From assembly GCA_016793775.1 (NCBI GenBank), contig JAEULK010000096.1:1-64000 (forward strand): 64,000 nt of DNA, read 5' to 3'. The notes under the pieces are model-generated. The model ran no database searches. It was not told where the DNA came from and worked only from the letters and a program-made list of their open reading frames with translations. The DNA comes from Sphingopyxis sp. GTDB lineage: Bacteria > Pseudomonadota > Alphaproteobacteria > Sphingomonadales > Sphingomonadaceae. The first letter of the stretch is position 1, and every line of letters begins with the position of its first letter. Shown piece by piece: positions 34,846 to 45,803 of the stretch. The position numbers were made by a program, and so were the translations under genes.

Positions 34846-36636
34846 TCAGCTCTTCGGCCCGTCCACGAGGCGGATGCTCAGTTCCTTCAGCTGCTTTTCG
34901 CTGACCGATGCCGGAGCGCCCATCATCAGATCCTCGGCCTTCTGGGTCATCGGGAAGACGATCACTTCGCGGATATTGGGCTCGTCTGCGAGCAGCATGA
35001 CGATGCGATCGACGCCCGGCGCCGACCCGCCGTGCGGCGGCGCGCCGAACTTGAAAGCGTTAATCATGCCCGCGAAGTTCGTATCGACATCCGCCTGCGA
35101 ATAGCCGGCGATCTCGAACGCCTTATACATGATGTCCGGACGGTGATTCCGGATCGCGCCCGACGACAGTTCGACGCCATTGCAGACGATGTCATACTGG
35201 TACGCGAGGATATCGAGCGGGTCCTTGCCGGTCAGCGCGTCCATCTCGCCCTGCGGCATCGAGAAGGGGTTGTGGCTGAAATCGATCTTGCCGGTGTCCT
35301 CGTCCGCCTCGAACATCGGGAAGTCGACGATCCAGCAGAATTCGAAGCGGCTCTTGTCGATGAGGCCCAGCTGATCGGCGACGCGCGTGCGCGCCAGACC
35401 CGCAAGCTTCGCGGCCTTCGCCTCGACGCCGGCGGCGAAGAAGATGCCGTCGTTCGGGCCGAGACCCATGGCATCAGCGATCGCCTTCATGCCGTCCTGG
35501 CCATGATTGTTGGCGATCGGGCCGCCGAACACGCCGTCCTTCTGCGTCGCATAGCCAAGACCCGGGAAACCTTCCGACTGCGCCCAGCTGTTCATCTCGT
35601 CGAAGAATTTGCGGCTCTTCTCATGCGTTTCCGGGGCAGCGACGGCACGGACCACCTGCCCTTCCTCGACCATCGTCGCGAAACGGCCGAAGCCCGATCC
35701 CTTGAAGAAATCACCAACGTCATGGACGAGTAACGGGTTGCGCAAATCGGGCTTGTCGCTGCCATATTTCAGCATCGATTCGCGGTACGGAATGCGCTGA
35801 AACGGCAGCGGTGACACGGTGCGTCCCTTGCCGTCGAAATCGGCGAACTCCTCGAACACGCCGTGCAGAACGGGTTCGATCGCGTTGAAGACGTCGTTCT
35901 GCGTGACGAAGCTCATCTCGAAATCGAGCTGATAGAATTCGCCCGGCGAACGGTCGGCGCGCGCATCCTCGTCGCGGAAGCAGGGCGCGATCTGGAAATA
36001 GCGGTCGAAACCCGCGACCATCAGCAGCTGTTTGAACATCTGCGGCGCCTGCGGCAGCGCATAGAATTTGCCGGGGTGGACGCGGCTGGGAACCAGATAG
36101 TCGCGCGCACCCTCGGGGCTGCTCGCGGTCAGGATCGGCGTCTGGAATTCGGTGAAGCCCTGGTCGATCATCCGGCGGCGCAGCGACGAAATCACGTTCG
36201 AGCGCAGCACGATATTCTTGTGCAGGCGTTCGCGTCGCAGATCGAGGAAGCGGTTGGTGAGGCGGATTTCCTCGGGATATTCGGTCTCGCCGAATACCGG
36301 CAGCGGCAGGCGGTCGGCGGCCGACTGCACGGTCACCGCACTCGGATAGATTTCGATTTCGCCGGTCGCGAGCTTCGGGTTCAGCGTCTCGGGCGAACGC
36401 GCCGCGACCTTGCCGGTGAAGGTCAGCACGGACTCGGGGCCGAGCGCATTGACCGTGGGATAAAGCTCGGACCCGGTCTCCACGACGATCTGGGTGATGC
36501 CATAATGGTCGCGCAGATCGACGAAGAGCACATTGGCATGCTCGCGCGTCCGGTGCACCCAGCCCGAAAGGCGGACCTCCTCGCCGACATTGGCGGCGCG
36601 AAGCTGTGCGCAGGTGTGCGTGCGATAGGCGTGCAT
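34846..36636 (-). CDS. aspS: Aspartyl-tRNA synthetase
   Basis: Class II synthetase of 596 residues. N-terminal OB-fold anticodon-binding domain ([29 protein letters not shown] region), then motif 1, motif 2 ([19 protein letters not shown]) and motif 3 ([19 protein letters not shown]), with the GAD insertion domain between motifs 2 and 3. Length fits bacterial AspRS; whether it is the discriminating or non-discriminating (Asp/Asn) form cannot be said from sequence by eye. Followed closely by the hydrolase gene. Confidence 0.97.
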   Translation of the reverse strand: MHAYRTHTCAQLRAANVGEEVRLSGWVHRTREHANVLFVDLRDHYGITQIVVETGSELYPTVNALGPESVLTFTGKVAARSPETLNPKLATGEIEIYPSAVTVQSAADRLPLPVFGETEYPEEIRLTNRFLDLRRERLHKNIVLRSNVISSLRRRMIDQGFTEFQTPILTASSPEGARDYLVPSRVHPGKFYALPQAPQMFKQLLMVAGFDRYFQIAPCFRDEDARADRSPGEFYQLDFEMSFVTQNDVFNAIEPVLHGVFEEFADFDGKGRTVSPLPFQRIPYRESMLKYGSDKPDLRNPLLVHDVGDFFKGSGFGRFATMVEEGQVVRAVAAPETHEKSRKFFDEMNSWAQSEGFPGLGYATQKDGVFGGPIANNHGQDGMKAIADAMGLGPNDGIFFAAGVEAKAAKLAGLARTRVADQLGLIDKSRFEFCWIVDFPMFEADEDTGKIDFSHNPFSMPQGEMDALTGKDPLDILAYQYDIVCNGVELSSGAIRNHRPDIMYKAFEIAGYSQADVDTNFAGMINAFKFGAPPHGGSAPGVDRIVMLLADEPNIREVIVFPMTQKAEDLMMGAPASVSEKQLKELSIRLVDGPKS

Positions 36637-36738
36637 TTTTTCGTCTTTCGATATTCGGAGGAGCGCGGGGCGAAAGCCGCCCCGACATGGCCGCGCCTAA
36701 GGCAGCGCGGCGCGCCATTTGTCAAGGCTTGTGGCGCG

Positions 36739-37012
36739 TCAGCCGGTCAGGCCGAACCCGTCGAGCACCGCGCTGCGCAGCATCGCGCGGTGCGCCGGAT
36801 CGGGGATCAGCCGATCGCGCACGCAGCGCCAGCTTGCCCGCCGCCAGCGCCGCCGCGAGCCAGTCCTGCACGGCCGCCGCGGCGATCGCGATCTCGTCGC
36901 GCCCGCGGGCCGCGTCGCCGCTGCGCAGCGCGAATCGCGTCGCATCCTCGCACACCCCGGTGCCATGATAATTGGTCCAGCGCCCGGCCTCGCCGATGGG
37001 AAGGATCGGCAT
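36739..37012 (-). pseudogene. Small hypothetical protein with a one-base frameshift
   Basis: The 5' part (ATG 37012, MPILPIGEAGRWTNYHGTGV, up to AAAVQDWLAAALAAG) and the 3' part (WRCVRDRLIPDPAHRAMLRS, ending DGFGLTG at 36739) are in different frames. Removing one base near 36829-36838 joins them smoothly, and the 274-bp span is one base more than a multiple of three. If the frame is not repaired, the 5' frame runs on into arginine-rich sequence to 36722. About 90 residues; no family recognised. Its ATG overlaps the stop of the upstream gene (TGATG), so it was once translationally coupled. Real mutation or sequencing error are both possible. Confidence 0.55.
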
Positions 37013-37341
37013 CACGCGTCTCCCAGCGGCTGGATGCCGGCATGCGCTCGCCAGGCGACGGTCACCGGGCGCTTCAGTCCCAGCGTGACGATCGCGGTCA
37101 ATATCTGCCGCCGCGTCGTATAGACGCGCAGGTCGCACAGCCCGTGATCGGCCTCGGGCGTCACGAAGGGTTGCCGCGCTTCGGCGACGAAACCCCAGTA
37201 TTTCAGCGTGACGACCATCGATTCTTCGTCGAGCGGCCGCGGGTTGGCGATCGAGACGAAGAGGTCGCCCTGCCCCGCCATATATTGTCCGAATAGCAGC
37301 AACAGCAGCAGCGCCGCGAGCGCCCAACCGACCCACATCAT
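37012..37341 (-). CDS. Small membrane-anchored hypothetical protein
   Basis: 109 residues: an N-terminal transmembrane helix (MMWVGWALAALLLLLLFGQY) followed by an exported or cytoplasmic domain (DEESMVVTLKYWGFVAEARQ, DLRVYTTRRQILTAIVTLGL). No recognised family. Two adjacent ATGs (37341, 37338) precede the hydrophobic stretch; the frame is open further upstream to 37428 but without a plausible start. Coupled to the frameshifted gene downstream. Divergent from rnd. Confidence 0.6.
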   Translation of the reverse strand: MMWVGWALAALLLLLLFGQYMAGQGDLFVSIANPRPLDEESMVVTLKYWGFVAEARQPFVTPEADHGLCDLRVYTTRRQILTAIVTLGLKRPVTVAWRAHAGIQPLGDA

Positions 37342-37447
37342 GCCCCAAATCCCTTCGTGCGTTCCGGCCGACGTTCCGGCTCTGCGACCCCGAAGAGGCG
37401 GGCAATTTTTCCTGCCCGTCTGCATCAACTAGCTGTATAGGCGCGGC

Positions 37448-38659
37448 ATGCAAGTCCATCCGTTAATCGAAACCAGCGCCGCACTCGTCGAATTCTGCGA
37501 CCTCATCAAGGACAGTGATTTCATCGCCGTCGATACCGAGTTCATGCGCGAGAACACCTTCTGGCCCGAACTCTGCCTGATCCAGGTCGCTAACAGCGAC
37601 CATGCGGCGGGTATCGATCCGCTGGCGAAGGACATGGACCTGAAGCCTCTGCTCGACCTGCTGGTTGACAATGAGGATATGCTCAAGGTCTTTCACGCCG
37701 GCGGCCAGGATGTCGAAATCATCTTCAACCTGACCGGAAAGACCCCGCACCCGATCTTCGACACCCAGATCGGCCAGATGGCGCTCGGCCAGGCGGAACA
37801 GGTCGGTTATTCGAATCTGGTCGAGGCATGGATCGGCATCCAACTCGACAAGGGGGCGCGTTTCACCGACTGGAGTCGTCGCCCGCTCGACAAGCGCCAG
37901 ATCGACTATGCGATCGGCGACGTCACGCATCTTGCCAAGATTTTCCCGATGATGCTGAAAAAGCTGGTCAAGACCGGGCGCGGGCACTGGCTCGACGAGG
38001 AAATGGAAAAGCTCGCCGATCCGTCGAACTATAATGTCGATCCCGATCAGGCCTGGCACCGGATCAAGATTCCGTCACGCAAGCCCGATGTGCTCGGGCG
38101 GTTGCAGGCGCTGGCGGCGTGGCGCGAGCGCGAGGCGCGGTCGAAGAATCTGCCGCGCGGCCGCATCGTCAAGGACGAGACGCTCGCCGACCTCGCCGCG
38201 CATCCGCCGAAGGATCAGGACGGGCTCGGCCGCGTCCGCGGCCTGTCGGCGACCTGGCGCAGCAACGACATCGGCGGGCGGCTGATCGACGCACTGACCA
38301 ACGCCAAGCCGCTGGGGCGCGACGACATGCCCGACCGGGCGCCGCGCGGACCGGGACTCGGCAAGGAAGGCGTCCTCGTCGCCGACCTGCTCAAGCTGCT
38401 GCTCAAGATTCGCGCGCGCGAACTCAACGTCGCCGCCCGGCTGATCTCGCGCAGCGACGATCTGGAGGCACTCGCCGCGGGGCGCCGCGACGATATTCCG
38501 ATGATGCAGGGCTGGCGCTACGACGTATTCGGCCATGCCGCGCTCGACCTGGTCGAGGGGCGGATGGGGTTCGCCGTCCAGCATGGTAAATTGGTGATGA
38601 GCAAGATCGAGGCGCCGACCCCGATCGACGCGGCCGCGGTAGACTCACCCGAGACTTAA
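37448..38659 (+). CDS. rnd: Ribonuclease D
   Basis: 3'-5' exoribonuclease involved in tRNA 3'-end maturation. 403 residues. DEDDy active site: FIAVDTEFMRENTFWPELCL (first Asp, Glu), VFHAGGQDVEIIF (second Asp), and RPLDKRQIDYAIGDVTHLAK (Tyr and last Asp). One or two HRDC-type helical domains follow (about 205-400). Start ATG 37448. Its stop overlaps the convergent ppx stop by 4 bp. Confidence 0.95.
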   Translation: MQVHPLIETSAALVEFCDLIKDSDFIAVDTEFMRENTFWPELCLIQVANSDHAAGIDPLAKDMDLKPLLDLLVDNEDMLKVFHAGGQDVEIIFNLTGKTPHPIFDTQIGQMALGQAEQVGYSNLVEAWIGIQLDKGARFTDWSRRPLDKRQIDYAIGDVTHLAKIFPMMLKKLVKTGRGHWLDEEMEKLADPSNYNVDPDQAWHRIKIPSRKPDVLGRLQALAAWREREARSKNLPRGRIVKDETLADLAAHPPKDQDGLGRVRGLSATWRSNDIGGRLIDALTNAKPLGRDDMPDRAPRGPGLGKEGVLVADLLKLLLKIRARELNVAARLISRSDDLEALAAGRRDDIPMMQGWRYDVFGHAALDLVEGRMGFAVQHGKLVMSKIEAPTPIDAAAVDSPET

Positions 38660-40152
38660 AGCAGTACCAGTTCGGGCTTGGCGTCGAGCGCCTGAGCGAG
38701 CGAGCGCAGGCGCCGGTCGACCGATTCGCCCGCCAGATGATGCCAGCCCGGATCGAGACACAGCGTCAGCTTGCCGCGGCCAAGCGCGATGCGACTCGCC
38801 TTGAGCGGTGCCTCGACACCGCCGGTCAGCCGCTGCGCCAGCCGGATCGCAAGGCCCCATTGCCGCGCCCGGGCCAGCCGTTCCTCGGCAACGAGCGACC
38901 CCATCGGCGGAAAATCGCCGTCCGCGCCGCCGAACCCCGCGTGCAGCGCGCGCGCCAGCAGGATGCGGCCCGGAATATCGATCCCGCGCCAGTTTCCATG
39001 CAGGCCGATTTCGGTGCCGCGGTCGGCGCGGAAATCGGGGTTCGCCGACCAGGCGACGTCGCTGAGCAGGCTAGCCGCGAGGCGGATGCGGCTGTCGGCG
39101 GCATCTTCGCGCGCAAAGAGCGGCGCGATCCAGTCTGCGAGCGCCGGGCCGTGCGGTGCAAAACGCGCGAGGCGGCGGCCCTCGAATTCGGCGGCAACGA
39201 TCAGCGGATCCTGGGCCTGCGTTTCCGCGTCGAGCGCCTTGTAGAGCAAGCCTTCGCGCAGGCCCGACGACGACACCGTCATTTCGGGCACGTCGATGAT
39301 ATTGGCGAGCGCGGCGAGTAGCGCGGCCGCATCGGGCAGCGAGGCGGCGCGGTTCGACGCCATGCCGGGAATCGTCTTCAATTCCTCGAAGCTCAGCCGC
39401 TGCGTCGCGCGCAGCAGGCGGCGCAGCGCCGTGCGCGGCAGGCTGTGCTGGTCGAGCACCGCGAGCGGATCATGCGTGAGTTCGAGGTCGAGACGCGCCA
39501 GCGCGCGCCACGAACCGCCGACCAGATAAAGCGGCTGGCCCGCGCAATCGCCCGGCCAGCCTTCGGCGCGGAGCATCTTGCGCAGCGTCCGCTCGAACGC
39601 CTGCGGCCCCTCCTTGCGCAGCGTCGGCAGGCGCAGCACGCCGAGCGGGAAGGACGAGCGGCGCCCGACCTGGCCATGGGAGACGGCGGCCAGTTCGAGG
39701 CTGCCGCCGCCAAGATCGACCGCGATGCCATGCGCGTCGGGGATCGCCGCAATGACCCCGAAACCCGCCGCCTCGGCCTCTTCGGCGCCCGACAGCAGGC
39801 GGATAGTCAGCCCGGCCTCGGCGGCGCCGGCAATGAAGTCCGGGCCGTTGGGCGCGTCGCGGACCGCCGCGGTCGCCACGCATTGCAGGTCCCTGACCTC
39901 CATATGCCGCGCGAGCAGCGCGTAGCGGCGCAGCGCATAGAGGCCGCGTTCGGCATCCTCGGCGGCGATGCGCCCATCGACCGAGAGGCCGCGGCCGAGG
40001 CCGGCGGCGACTTTTTCGTTGAAGATCACCGCCGGCGCACGCGGCGGGCCTTCATAGACGACGAGGCGGACCGAGTTGGAGCCGATGTCGATGACCGCGG
40101 AGCGGTGGGCCTTGGATTTGGGGGTACGCAAGAAGGGCAACTTTTCAATCAT
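38656..40152 (-). CDS. ppx: Exopolyphosphatase (Ppx/GppA family)
   Basis: Releases orthophosphate from polyphosphate ends and/or hydrolyses pppGpp. 498 residues. Actin-like ATPase fold motifs: [17 protein letters not shown] (phosphate 1), [14 protein letters not shown] (phosphate 2), and [15 protein letters not shown]. The long C-terminal helical domain (HD-like) is of the normal length. Overlaps the end of ppk1 by 8 bp, so ppk1 and ppx are co-transcribed and translationally coupled, placing polyphosphate synthesis and breakdown in one unit. Confidence 0.93.
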   Translation of the reverse strand: MIEKLPFLRTPKSKAHRSAVIDIGSNSVRLVVYEGPPRAPAVIFNEKVAAGLGRGLSVDGRIAAEDAERGLYALRRYALLARHMEVRDLQCVATAAVRDAPNGPDFIAGAAEAGLTIRLLSGAEEAEAAGFGVIAAIPDAHGIAVDLGGGSLELAAVSHGQVGRRSSFPLGVLRLPTLRKEGPQAFERTLRKMLRAEGWPGDCAGQPLYLVGGSWRALARLDLELTHDPLAVLDQHSLPRTALRRLLRATQRLSFEELKTIPGMASNRAASLPDAAALLAALANIIDVPEMTVSSSGLREGLLYKALDAETQAQDPLIVAAEFEGRRLARFAPHGPALADWIAPLFAREDAADSRIRLAASLLSDVAWSANPDFRADRGTEIGLHGNWRGIDIPGRILLARALHAGFGGADGDFPPMGSLVAEERLARARQWGLAIRLAQRLTGGVEAPLKASRIALGRGKLTLCLDPGWHHLAGESVDRRLRSLAQALDAKPELVLL

Positions 40153-42313
40153 TGCGCATATTGAAGGCGAGCGTGGGGACGTCCTGGCGCTGGTGAAGCG
40201 CGGTCCCGCGGCCCGACAGCGACGGGTTCGTCATGAAATAATGGTGCAGATTGAACGGCTTGTCGCCCACTTCTAAACGAACATAGGTGCCGTCGGCGAG
40301 CAGGACCCAGCTTTGTTCATTGTCGATGAGGTTCGCGACGAGCACCTGGTCCAAAATCTGGTCGTGGACGGTCGGATTTTCGATCGGGATCATATATTCG
40401 ACCCGGCGGTCGAAGTTGCGCGGCATCCAGTCGGCGCTGGAAATATAGAGCTTCGCCTTCTGGTGCGGCAGTGCGGCGCCATTGGCGAAGGCCCAGACGC
40501 GACTATGTTCGAGGAAACGGCCGACGATCGATTTGACGCGGATCGTTTCGGAGAGCCCCGCAACGCCTGGGCGCAGGCAACAGATGCCGCGCACGACCAG
40601 CTCGATCGGCACCCCGGCCGCGCTCGCTTCATAGAGCTTGTCGATGATGTCGGGATCGACGAGGCTGTTCATCTTCGCCCAGACCCCCGACGGCTGGCCC
40701 GCCTTCGCCGCCGCGGTCTCGGCGTCGATCAATTCGCTGAGATGTTTCCGCATGTTGAGCGGCGACATGGTAATCATGTCGAGCCGTTCGGGTTCGACAT
40801 AGCCGGTGATGTAATTGAACAATTGCGCGGCATCGCGCCCCGCGCGCGGATCAGCGGTGAAAAAGCTGAGGTCGGTATAGATACGCGCGGTGACGGGGTG
40901 ATAATTGCCGGTGCCGAAGTGGCAATAGGTCTTATACCCCTGCCCCTCGCGCCGCACGACCATCGAGATTTTGGCGTGGGTCTTCCACTCGATGAAGCCG
41001 TAAACGACCTGCACCCCGGCGCGTTCGAGCTGGTTCGCCCAGAGCAGATTCTGCTCCTCGTCGAAGCGCGCCTTGAGCTCGACGACCGCGGTCACCGACT
41101 TGCCCGCCTCGGCCGCCTCGATCAGCGCGCGGATGACCGGGGACTGGTTGCCCGCGCGATACAGCGTCTGCTTGATCGCGACGACGTCGGGATCGGCCGC
41201 CGCCTGACGCAGGAAGGACAGGACGACGTCGAAGCTTTCATAGGGATGGTGGACAAGAATGTCCTTCGACCGGATCGCCGCGAAACAGTCGCCGCCATGT
41301 TCGCGGATACGTTCGGGGAAACGCGCAGAAAAAGCCGGGAATTTGAGGTCGGGTCGATCGACGTCGACCAGCGCCGACAGCGCCGCGAGGCCGACGAAGC
41401 CGTCGATCTTGGCGACGATCGCCTCATGCCCCTGAATATCGGCGTTGAGCACCGCGGCAAGTTCGCCGGGCATGTCGGCTTCGAGTTCGAGCAGGATGAC
41501 GCGGCCGCGACGGCGGCGACGGATCGCGGTACGGAACAGGCGCACCAGATCCTCGGCCTCTTCCTCGAGTTCGATGTCGCTGTCACGGATGATGCGGAAC
41601 ACGCCGCGCGAGCGGATGCGATAGCCGGGGAACAAGGTGTCGCCGAACAATTCGATCAGATATTCGATGGGCACGAAGCTGGCGGACTCGCCGGGAACCG
41701 ACACGAAGCGCGACAGCGACGGCGGGATCATCACCAGTTCGCGGATATGCTCGCCGCCGAGCTTGCGTTCGAGGTCGAAGATGACGCCGAGGCCGCGGTT
41801 GGGGATGAAGGGAAAGGGATGCGCCGGATCGAGCACCTGAGGGGTGAGGATCGGGAAAATCTGGTCGATGAAAAACTGGCGGAGCAGCCCGCGCAACCTG
41901 TCGGCATCCGACCCCTCGCCGTGCACGGTGATGCCCTGCTCGCCGAGCAGGCGGTGGAGCAATTGCCACTCGCTCTGCTGCTGGTCGACGAGGCGGTTCA
42001 CCTCGGCCTCGATCTCGGCGAGCTGCTGGCCGGGCGAGCGGCCGTCGGCGCTGGGATCGTCGATGCCCTGCAACTGCTGGCCCTTCAGCCCCGCGACGCG
42101 GACCATGAAGAATTCGTCGAGATTGCTGCCCGAGATAGACAGGAAGCGCAGCCGTTCGAGCAGCGGATGCGCGGGATTGCGCGCTTCCTCCATCACCCGG
42201 CGGTTGAAGGCGAGCCAGCTGAGTTCGCGGTTGAAAAAGCGTTCGGGACCGAAGGTAGGACCCACCATGTCGGGGTCATTGTCTGCGCGTAGAGGGCCGC
42301 CGGCTATCGACAT
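40145..42313 (-). CDS. ppk1: Polyphosphate kinase 1
   Basis: Reversibly makes polyphosphate from ATP. 722 residues. N-terminal domain ([39 protein letters not shown]), catalytic PLD-like domains with the autophosphorylated His in [36 protein letters not shown], and a second conserved His region ([20 protein letters not shown]). Start ATG 42313 ([11 protein letters not shown]) was preferred; the frame upstream of it is encoded by the inverted-repeat region and is not family-like. Sits between hda and ppx. Confidence 0.96.
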   Translation of the reverse strand: MSIAGGPLRADNDPDMVGPTFGPERFFNRELSWLAFNRRVMEEARNPAHPLLERLRFLSISGSNLDEFFMVRVAGLKGQQLQGIDDPSADGRSPGQQLAEIEAEVNRLVDQQQSEWQLLHRLLGEQGITVHGEGSDADRLRGLLRQFFIDQIFPILTPQVLDPAHPFPFIPNRGLGVIFDLERKLGGEHIRELVMIPPSLSRFVSVPGESASFVPIEYLIELFGDTLFPGYRIRSRGVFRIIRDSDIELEEEAEDLVRLFRTAIRRRRRGRVILLELEADMPGELAAVLNADIQGHEAIVAKIDGFVGLAALSALVDVDRPDLKFPAFSARFPERIREHGGDCFAAIRSKDILVHHPYESFDVVLSFLRQAAADPDVVAIKQTLYRAGNQSPVIRALIEAAEAGKSVTAVVELKARFDEEQNLLWANQLERAGVQVVYGFIEWKTHAKISMVVRREGQGYKTYCHFGTGNYHPVTARIYTDLSFFTADPRAGRDAAQLFNYITGYVEPERLDMITMSPLNMRKHLSELIDAETAAAKAGQPSGVWAKMNSLVDPDIIDKLYEASAAGVPIELVVRGICCLRPGVAGLSETIRVKSIVGRFLEHSRVWAFANGAALPHQKAKLYISSADWMPRNFDRRVEYMIPIENPTVHDQILDQVLVANLIDNEQSWVLLADGTYVRLEVGDKPFNLHHYFMTNPSLSGRGTALHQRQDVPTLAFNMRND

Positions 42314-42334
42314 GTATCTGCATCCTGCCGTTGC

Positions 42335-42600
42335 GGAGCGCGAATCCTGCTCCAACAGGCCCGAGGCAGCGAAATGGCGAACATATCGGGCGAAATCGTC
42401 CGCAGGGAAGGCTGGTTGCCTTTCCAAGGGCGATTTCGCACGAGATGGAAGCCATTTCGCTGTCCCGAAGGGATTTGATCGATTTCGCTCACTGCGTCGT
42501 CAGCCAGTCTTGAAATATCGGCATATATCTGCGCCTGTCTTCCTAGCATTGAGCGAAATCGCTTCAAACCTCGGGCCTGTTGGAGCAGGATTCGCGCTCC
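42335..42600. repeat. 32-bp perfect inverted repeat enclosing about 200 bp, between ppk1 and hda
   Basis: The arms 42335-42366 and 42569-42600 are exact reverse complements. Each arm itself contains a small stem (GGAGC ... GCTCC), like a REP palindromic unit. The enclosed 202 bp has several copies of a GCGAAAT/ATTTCGC word in both orientations and no open frame of note. The right arm overlaps the 3' end of hda and supplies its last dozen codons. Looks like a mobile or extragenic palindromic element (MITE- or BIME-like); no target duplication could be identified. Confidence 0.8.
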
Positions 42601-43226
42601 AAGAGATCGGGATCGATCAGCCCCTGTGACAGTAATGTTTCACGCGTAAGACGAACGCCAATGCCCCCGCGACGTTCGAGCGAGGCGGCATCGAGCGCGG
42701 CCACGACACGATGGATCATCGCATAGCTGCGCTCCATGCGGGGCACGATGTAGGAGGCGACGCCAGGGGCGAGCGCAATGCCGCGCTGGGCGAACAGCGC
42801 CTCGATCAGGTCGCGGGCGAGACAGTCGTCGGGTTCGCCGATCGCCAGCACCGGCACCGCCGCGAGCCGCGAGCGCAGGTCGGGAAGCTGGATATTCCAG
42901 TCCCCCGGCGGCGCGTCGGCGATGATCAGCAAGGGGGTGCCGCTCGCCTGCGCGGCGTTCCAGGCGTGGAAAATCTCCTCCTCCGACACGCTGGCGTGGC
43001 CGTCGATGACGCGCCCGCCGGTTTCGCGTGCGAACAGTCGGCCGATCAGGCTGCGCCCCGACCCACCCGGGCCGGTGACCACCGCGGTGCGTACCGGCCA
43101 GGTCGCGACATGGCGCAGGTAGCGCACCGCATCGGCGTTGCTGGTGCCGACGATCAGCGGCCCGTCGTTGCTGCCCCCCGCGCTCCAGTCGAGCGGAAGC
43201 GCGATCTGTCCCGAGGAGCGCGCCAT
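42564..43226 (-). CDS. hda: Hda/DnaA-related regulatory ATPase
   Basis: 220 residues, a DnaA-like AAA+ protein without the DNA-binding domain; Hda restrains replication initiation by promoting DnaA-ATP hydrolysis. Features: QIALPLDW near the N-terminus (the QL/I-x-L beta-clamp-binding motif), Walker A VTGPGGSGRSLIGRL, and AASLERRGGIGVRLTRETL (C-terminal lid helix). The last 12 residues ([12 protein letters not shown]) are encoded by the inverted repeat, so the natural C-terminus may have been replaced. Coupled to the DUF2066 gene upstream (TGATG). Confidence 0.85.
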   Translation of the reverse strand: MARSSGQIALPLDWSAGGSNDGPLIVGTSNADAVRYLRHVATWPVRTAVVTGPGGSGRSLIGRLFARETGGRVIDGHASVSEEEIFHAWNAAQASGTPLLIIADAPPGDWNIQLPDLRSRLAAVPVLAIGEPDDCLARDLIEALFAQRGIALAPGVASYIVPRMERSYAMIHRVVAALDAASLERRGGIGVRLTRETLLSQGLIDPDLLERESCSNRPEV

Positions 43227-44491
43227 CAGCGGCTGATCCGGAGCGTGCTCCCGCTCGCCTGAACCTTGTAGCCGCGCGCTTCGAGCGCGGCCTTCAGCGC
43301 GGCCATGTCGCCGCGATAGGTTACGCGCATCACCGACAGGCCGCCAAGCGCAAGGCTGGTGGTCGAGGCCGACTGGACGCCCGCCACGCCCGCGACATTG
43401 CGTTCGGTCGCCGACACCGATTCGACGTCGGGCGAATTGTACTGGACGGTGAAGGTCGCAACGCCGACGACCGGCGCGGTCGGCACACTGGTGTCGGTTT
43501 CGGTCGGCAGTGCATCGGCTTCGACGACCTCGGGCAGTTCCTCGACCTCGACCGGCTTTTCGAGCACGAGATAGGTGTCGGTGCGCAGGATGCCGGCGGC
43601 GAGCGCATCGGTGTAGAGCCGATCCATCTGCGCAACCGCTTTCTGCATCATGTCGGGCAGCGCCGCCGGGCTGGGGCCCGTCATCCGGAAGCTGCCGATC
43701 AGCTTGTTGTCGGGGCCGAAGCGCGCGGTGAAATGGCCGGTGATCGGCCCGCCCGGATAGCTGTATTCGACGCGCGCGATCGGCACGAGCACGTCGGCGG
43801 CGCCATATTGGTCGAGGATCACGCGCCACCAGACGCGGCTGCGCCGCCCGATCTGCCCCGAATTGAGCAGCAAGGTGTCGGCGCCGGTGCCCGCGGTGCG
43901 GACATAGTCGATCGCGCTCTGCCCCGTATTATATTCGGCCCAGGCGCGCTGCCAGGCGCTGCGCTGTTCGAACACCTGTTGCATGCCGTCGATCGAATAG
44001 ACCGGAATGACGAGCAAAGGCGGCGAGCGCAGGGTGCGGCCGCTGACGCCGAGAATCTGCCCCGCCCGGACGCGGTCGAACTGGACGCCGAGCTTCGCGA
44101 CATAGCGGCGCGGGCCGATCTGTTCTTCCTCGACGACAATCGCGGTGACGATGCCGTCGAGCACCGAATCATTGAGCGCCGGGCCGTCGCTGCCGTTGAT
44201 CTGGCGATAGAGCTGTTTCCAGCCCTGGCGCTGTGCCTCGCGCCAGCCCTTGCTGCGCGCATCGTCGGCATTGTCGCCGGTGACGTCGACCAATATGCCG
44301 CTGGTCAGGAAATCGCCGCTGCTGTTGATCGGGGTGATGCCACGGTCGCCGCGACCGATCTGCCCCTGCACCACCCCGACGACGAGCGCGACGGCGAGCA
44401 GCGCGAGAAGCGCGCTAATCCGCCGGTCGCCGCGCCAGAGGCGGGCGAGGTCGAAGCGGGGAGCGAAACGGGGGGGCGCGGCCGAAATCAT
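43226..44491 (-). CDS. DUF2066-like exported protein
   Basis: 421 residues. An uncleaved signal or transmembrane helix ([20 protein letters not shown], about residues 26-45) is followed by a periplasmic region whose start ([20 protein letters not shown], then [15 protein letters not shown]) resembles DUF2066. The C-terminal region from about 330 has a proline/valine-rich linker and a domain ([20 protein letters not shown]) of unknown role. ATG 44491 follows a GTG that could also serve. It precedes hda on the same strand, a neighbourhood seen in other sphingomonads as far as I recall. Confidence 0.75.
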   Translation of the reverse strand: MISAAPPRFAPRFDLARLWRGDRRISALLALLAVALVVGVVQGQIGRGDRGITPINSSGDFLTSGILVDVTGDNADDARSKGWREAQRQGWKQLYRQINGSDGPALNDSVLDGIVTAIVVEEEQIGPRRYVAKLGVQFDRVRAGQILGVSGRTLRSPPLLVIPVYSIDGMQQVFEQRSAWQRAWAEYNTGQSAIDYVRTAGTGADTLLLNSGQIGRRSRVWWRVILDQYGAADVLVPIARVEYSYPGGPITGHFTARFGPDNKLIGSFRMTGPSPAALPDMMQKAVAQMDRLYTDALAAGILRTDTYLVLEKPVEVEELPEVVEADALPTETDTSVPTAPVVGVATFTVQYNSPDVESVSATERNVAGVAGVQSASTTSLALGGLSVMRVTYRGDMAALKAALEARGYKVQASGSTLRISR

Positions 44492-44576
44492 CACTTCTCT
44501 ATGCTCTGCCCCGAACCCGCGTCCGCGACAAGGAAATCATGGCATTTGTCGGCTGGAACCGTTAGTCGCGCGTGCC

Positions 44577-45698
44577 ATGGATTCCAAGCAGAACAAGTCG
44601 GACGGGCAACCCGCCGCATACACTTATGCGCAGGCCGGCGTATCGATCGACGCCGGCAACGCGCTGGTCCGTGCCATCGCCCCGCTCGCCCGTGCGACGC
44701 GTCGCCCCGGCGCCGATGCCGACCTCGGCGGCTTCGGCGGTTTCTTCGACCTGAAGGCGGCGGGGTTCAACGATCCTTTGCTCGTCGCGGCCAATGACGG
44801 CGTCGGCACCAAGCTGAAGCTCGCGATCGAATCGGGCAAGCATGACGGGGTCGGCATCGACCTGGTCGCGATGTGCGTCAACGACCTGATCGTACAGGGC
44901 GCCGAGCCGCTCTTCTTCCTCGATTATTATGCCACGGCGAAACTCGACAACGATGTCGCGACCGCCGTGGTCGCGAGCATCGCCGAGGGGTGCAAGCAGG
45001 CCGGCTGCGCGCTGATCGGCGGCGAGACCGCCGAAATGCCGGGCATGTACAGCGAGGGCGACTACGACCTCGCCGGATTCTGCGTCGGCGCGGTCGAGCG
45101 CCACGCGGTGCTGACCGCCGACAAGGTCGCGGCGAGCGACGTCATTCTCGGCCTCGCGTCGTCGGGGGTGCATTCGAACGGCTTTTCGTTGGTGCGCCGC
45201 CTCGCGGCGGACAAGGGCTGGAAGCTCGACCGCCCCGCCCTGTTCGACCAGGAGCTGCTGCTGATCGACGCGCTGATGGCGCCGACGCGCATCTATGTGA
45301 AGAGCCTGTTGCCGCTGGTGAAGACGGGCAAGGTTCATGCCCTGGCGCATATCACCGGCGGCGGTTTGCTGGAGAATATCCCGCGGATCCTGCCCGCAAA
45401 CCTGCACGCCTTCGTCGATGCCGACGCGTGGGACCAGCCGCGGCTGATGGCCTTCCTGCAGGCACAGGGCAACATCGAACCCGAGGAAATGGCGCGCACC
45501 TTCAACTGCGGGATCGGCATGGCGGTGGTCGTCGCCGAGGGCGACGTCGCGGACGTGACGGCGGCGCTGGAAAGTGCCGGCGAGACGGTGTTCCGCATCG
45601 GTCACATCGGCGAAGGCGCGAAGGGCTGCACCGTGTTGGGCGGAGCCGAGACGTGGAGCGCGATGGCCGCGTGGTCGGCGACGCACAATGCGGCGTGA
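44577..45698 (+). CDS. purM: Phosphoribosylformylglycinamidine cyclo-ligase
   Basis: Fifth step of purine biosynthesis: closes the imidazole ring to give AIR. 373 residues. Signatures: [60 protein letters not shown], and [16 protein letters not shown]. Start ATG 44577; the upstream open frame overlaps the divergent DUF2066 gene and is not coding. Followed by two palindromic repeats and then purN. Confidence 0.97.
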   Translation: MDSKQNKSDGQPAAYTYAQAGVSIDAGNALVRAIAPLARATRRPGADADLGGFGGFFDLKAAGFNDPLLVAANDGVGTKLKLAIESGKHDGVGIDLVAMCVNDLIVQGAEPLFFLDYYATAKLDNDVATAVVASIAEGCKQAGCALIGGETAEMPGMYSEGDYDLAGFCVGAVERHAVLTADKVAASDVILGLASSGVHSNGFSLVRRLAADKGWKLDRPALFDQELLLIDALMAPTRIYVKSLLPLVKTGKVHALAHITGGGLLENIPRILPANLHAFVDADAWDQPRLMAFLQAQGNIEPEEMARTFNCGIGMAVVVAEGDVADVTAALESAGETVFRIGHIGEGAKGCTVLGGAETWSAMAAWSATHNAA

Positions 45699-45700
45699 GA

Positions 45701-45791
45701 GAAAAATAGGGACTGTCCCTATTTATTGTCGCGCGCACTTGCCGGGCATCAACGCCGTTCGTTCAATAAATAGGGACTGTCCCTATTTTTC
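45701..45791. repeat. Two inverted copies of a 21-bp palindrome in the purM-purN gap
   Basis: AAATAGGGAC-T-GTCCCTATTT occurs at 45704-45724 and again at 45768-45788. With flanks (45701-45728 and 45764-45791) the two copies are also inverted repeats of each other, differing only at the central base, around a 35-bp spacer. This paired-palindrome layout resembles REP/BIME elements moved by REP-associated tyrosine transposases (RAYTs). It could also form terminator-like hairpins inside the purMN transcript. No RAYT gene is present here. Confidence 0.82.
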
Positions 45792-45803
45792 GGGTTCTGA
45801 CCG

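Noticed and set aside
40313-42292. Open frame of 659 codons on the plus strand
   Set aside because: Complete shadow of ppk1.
45704-45788. Short CRISPR-like repeat pair
   Set aside because: Only two copies, each a perfect palindrome and inverted to each other, with no cas genes; fits a REP-type element instead.
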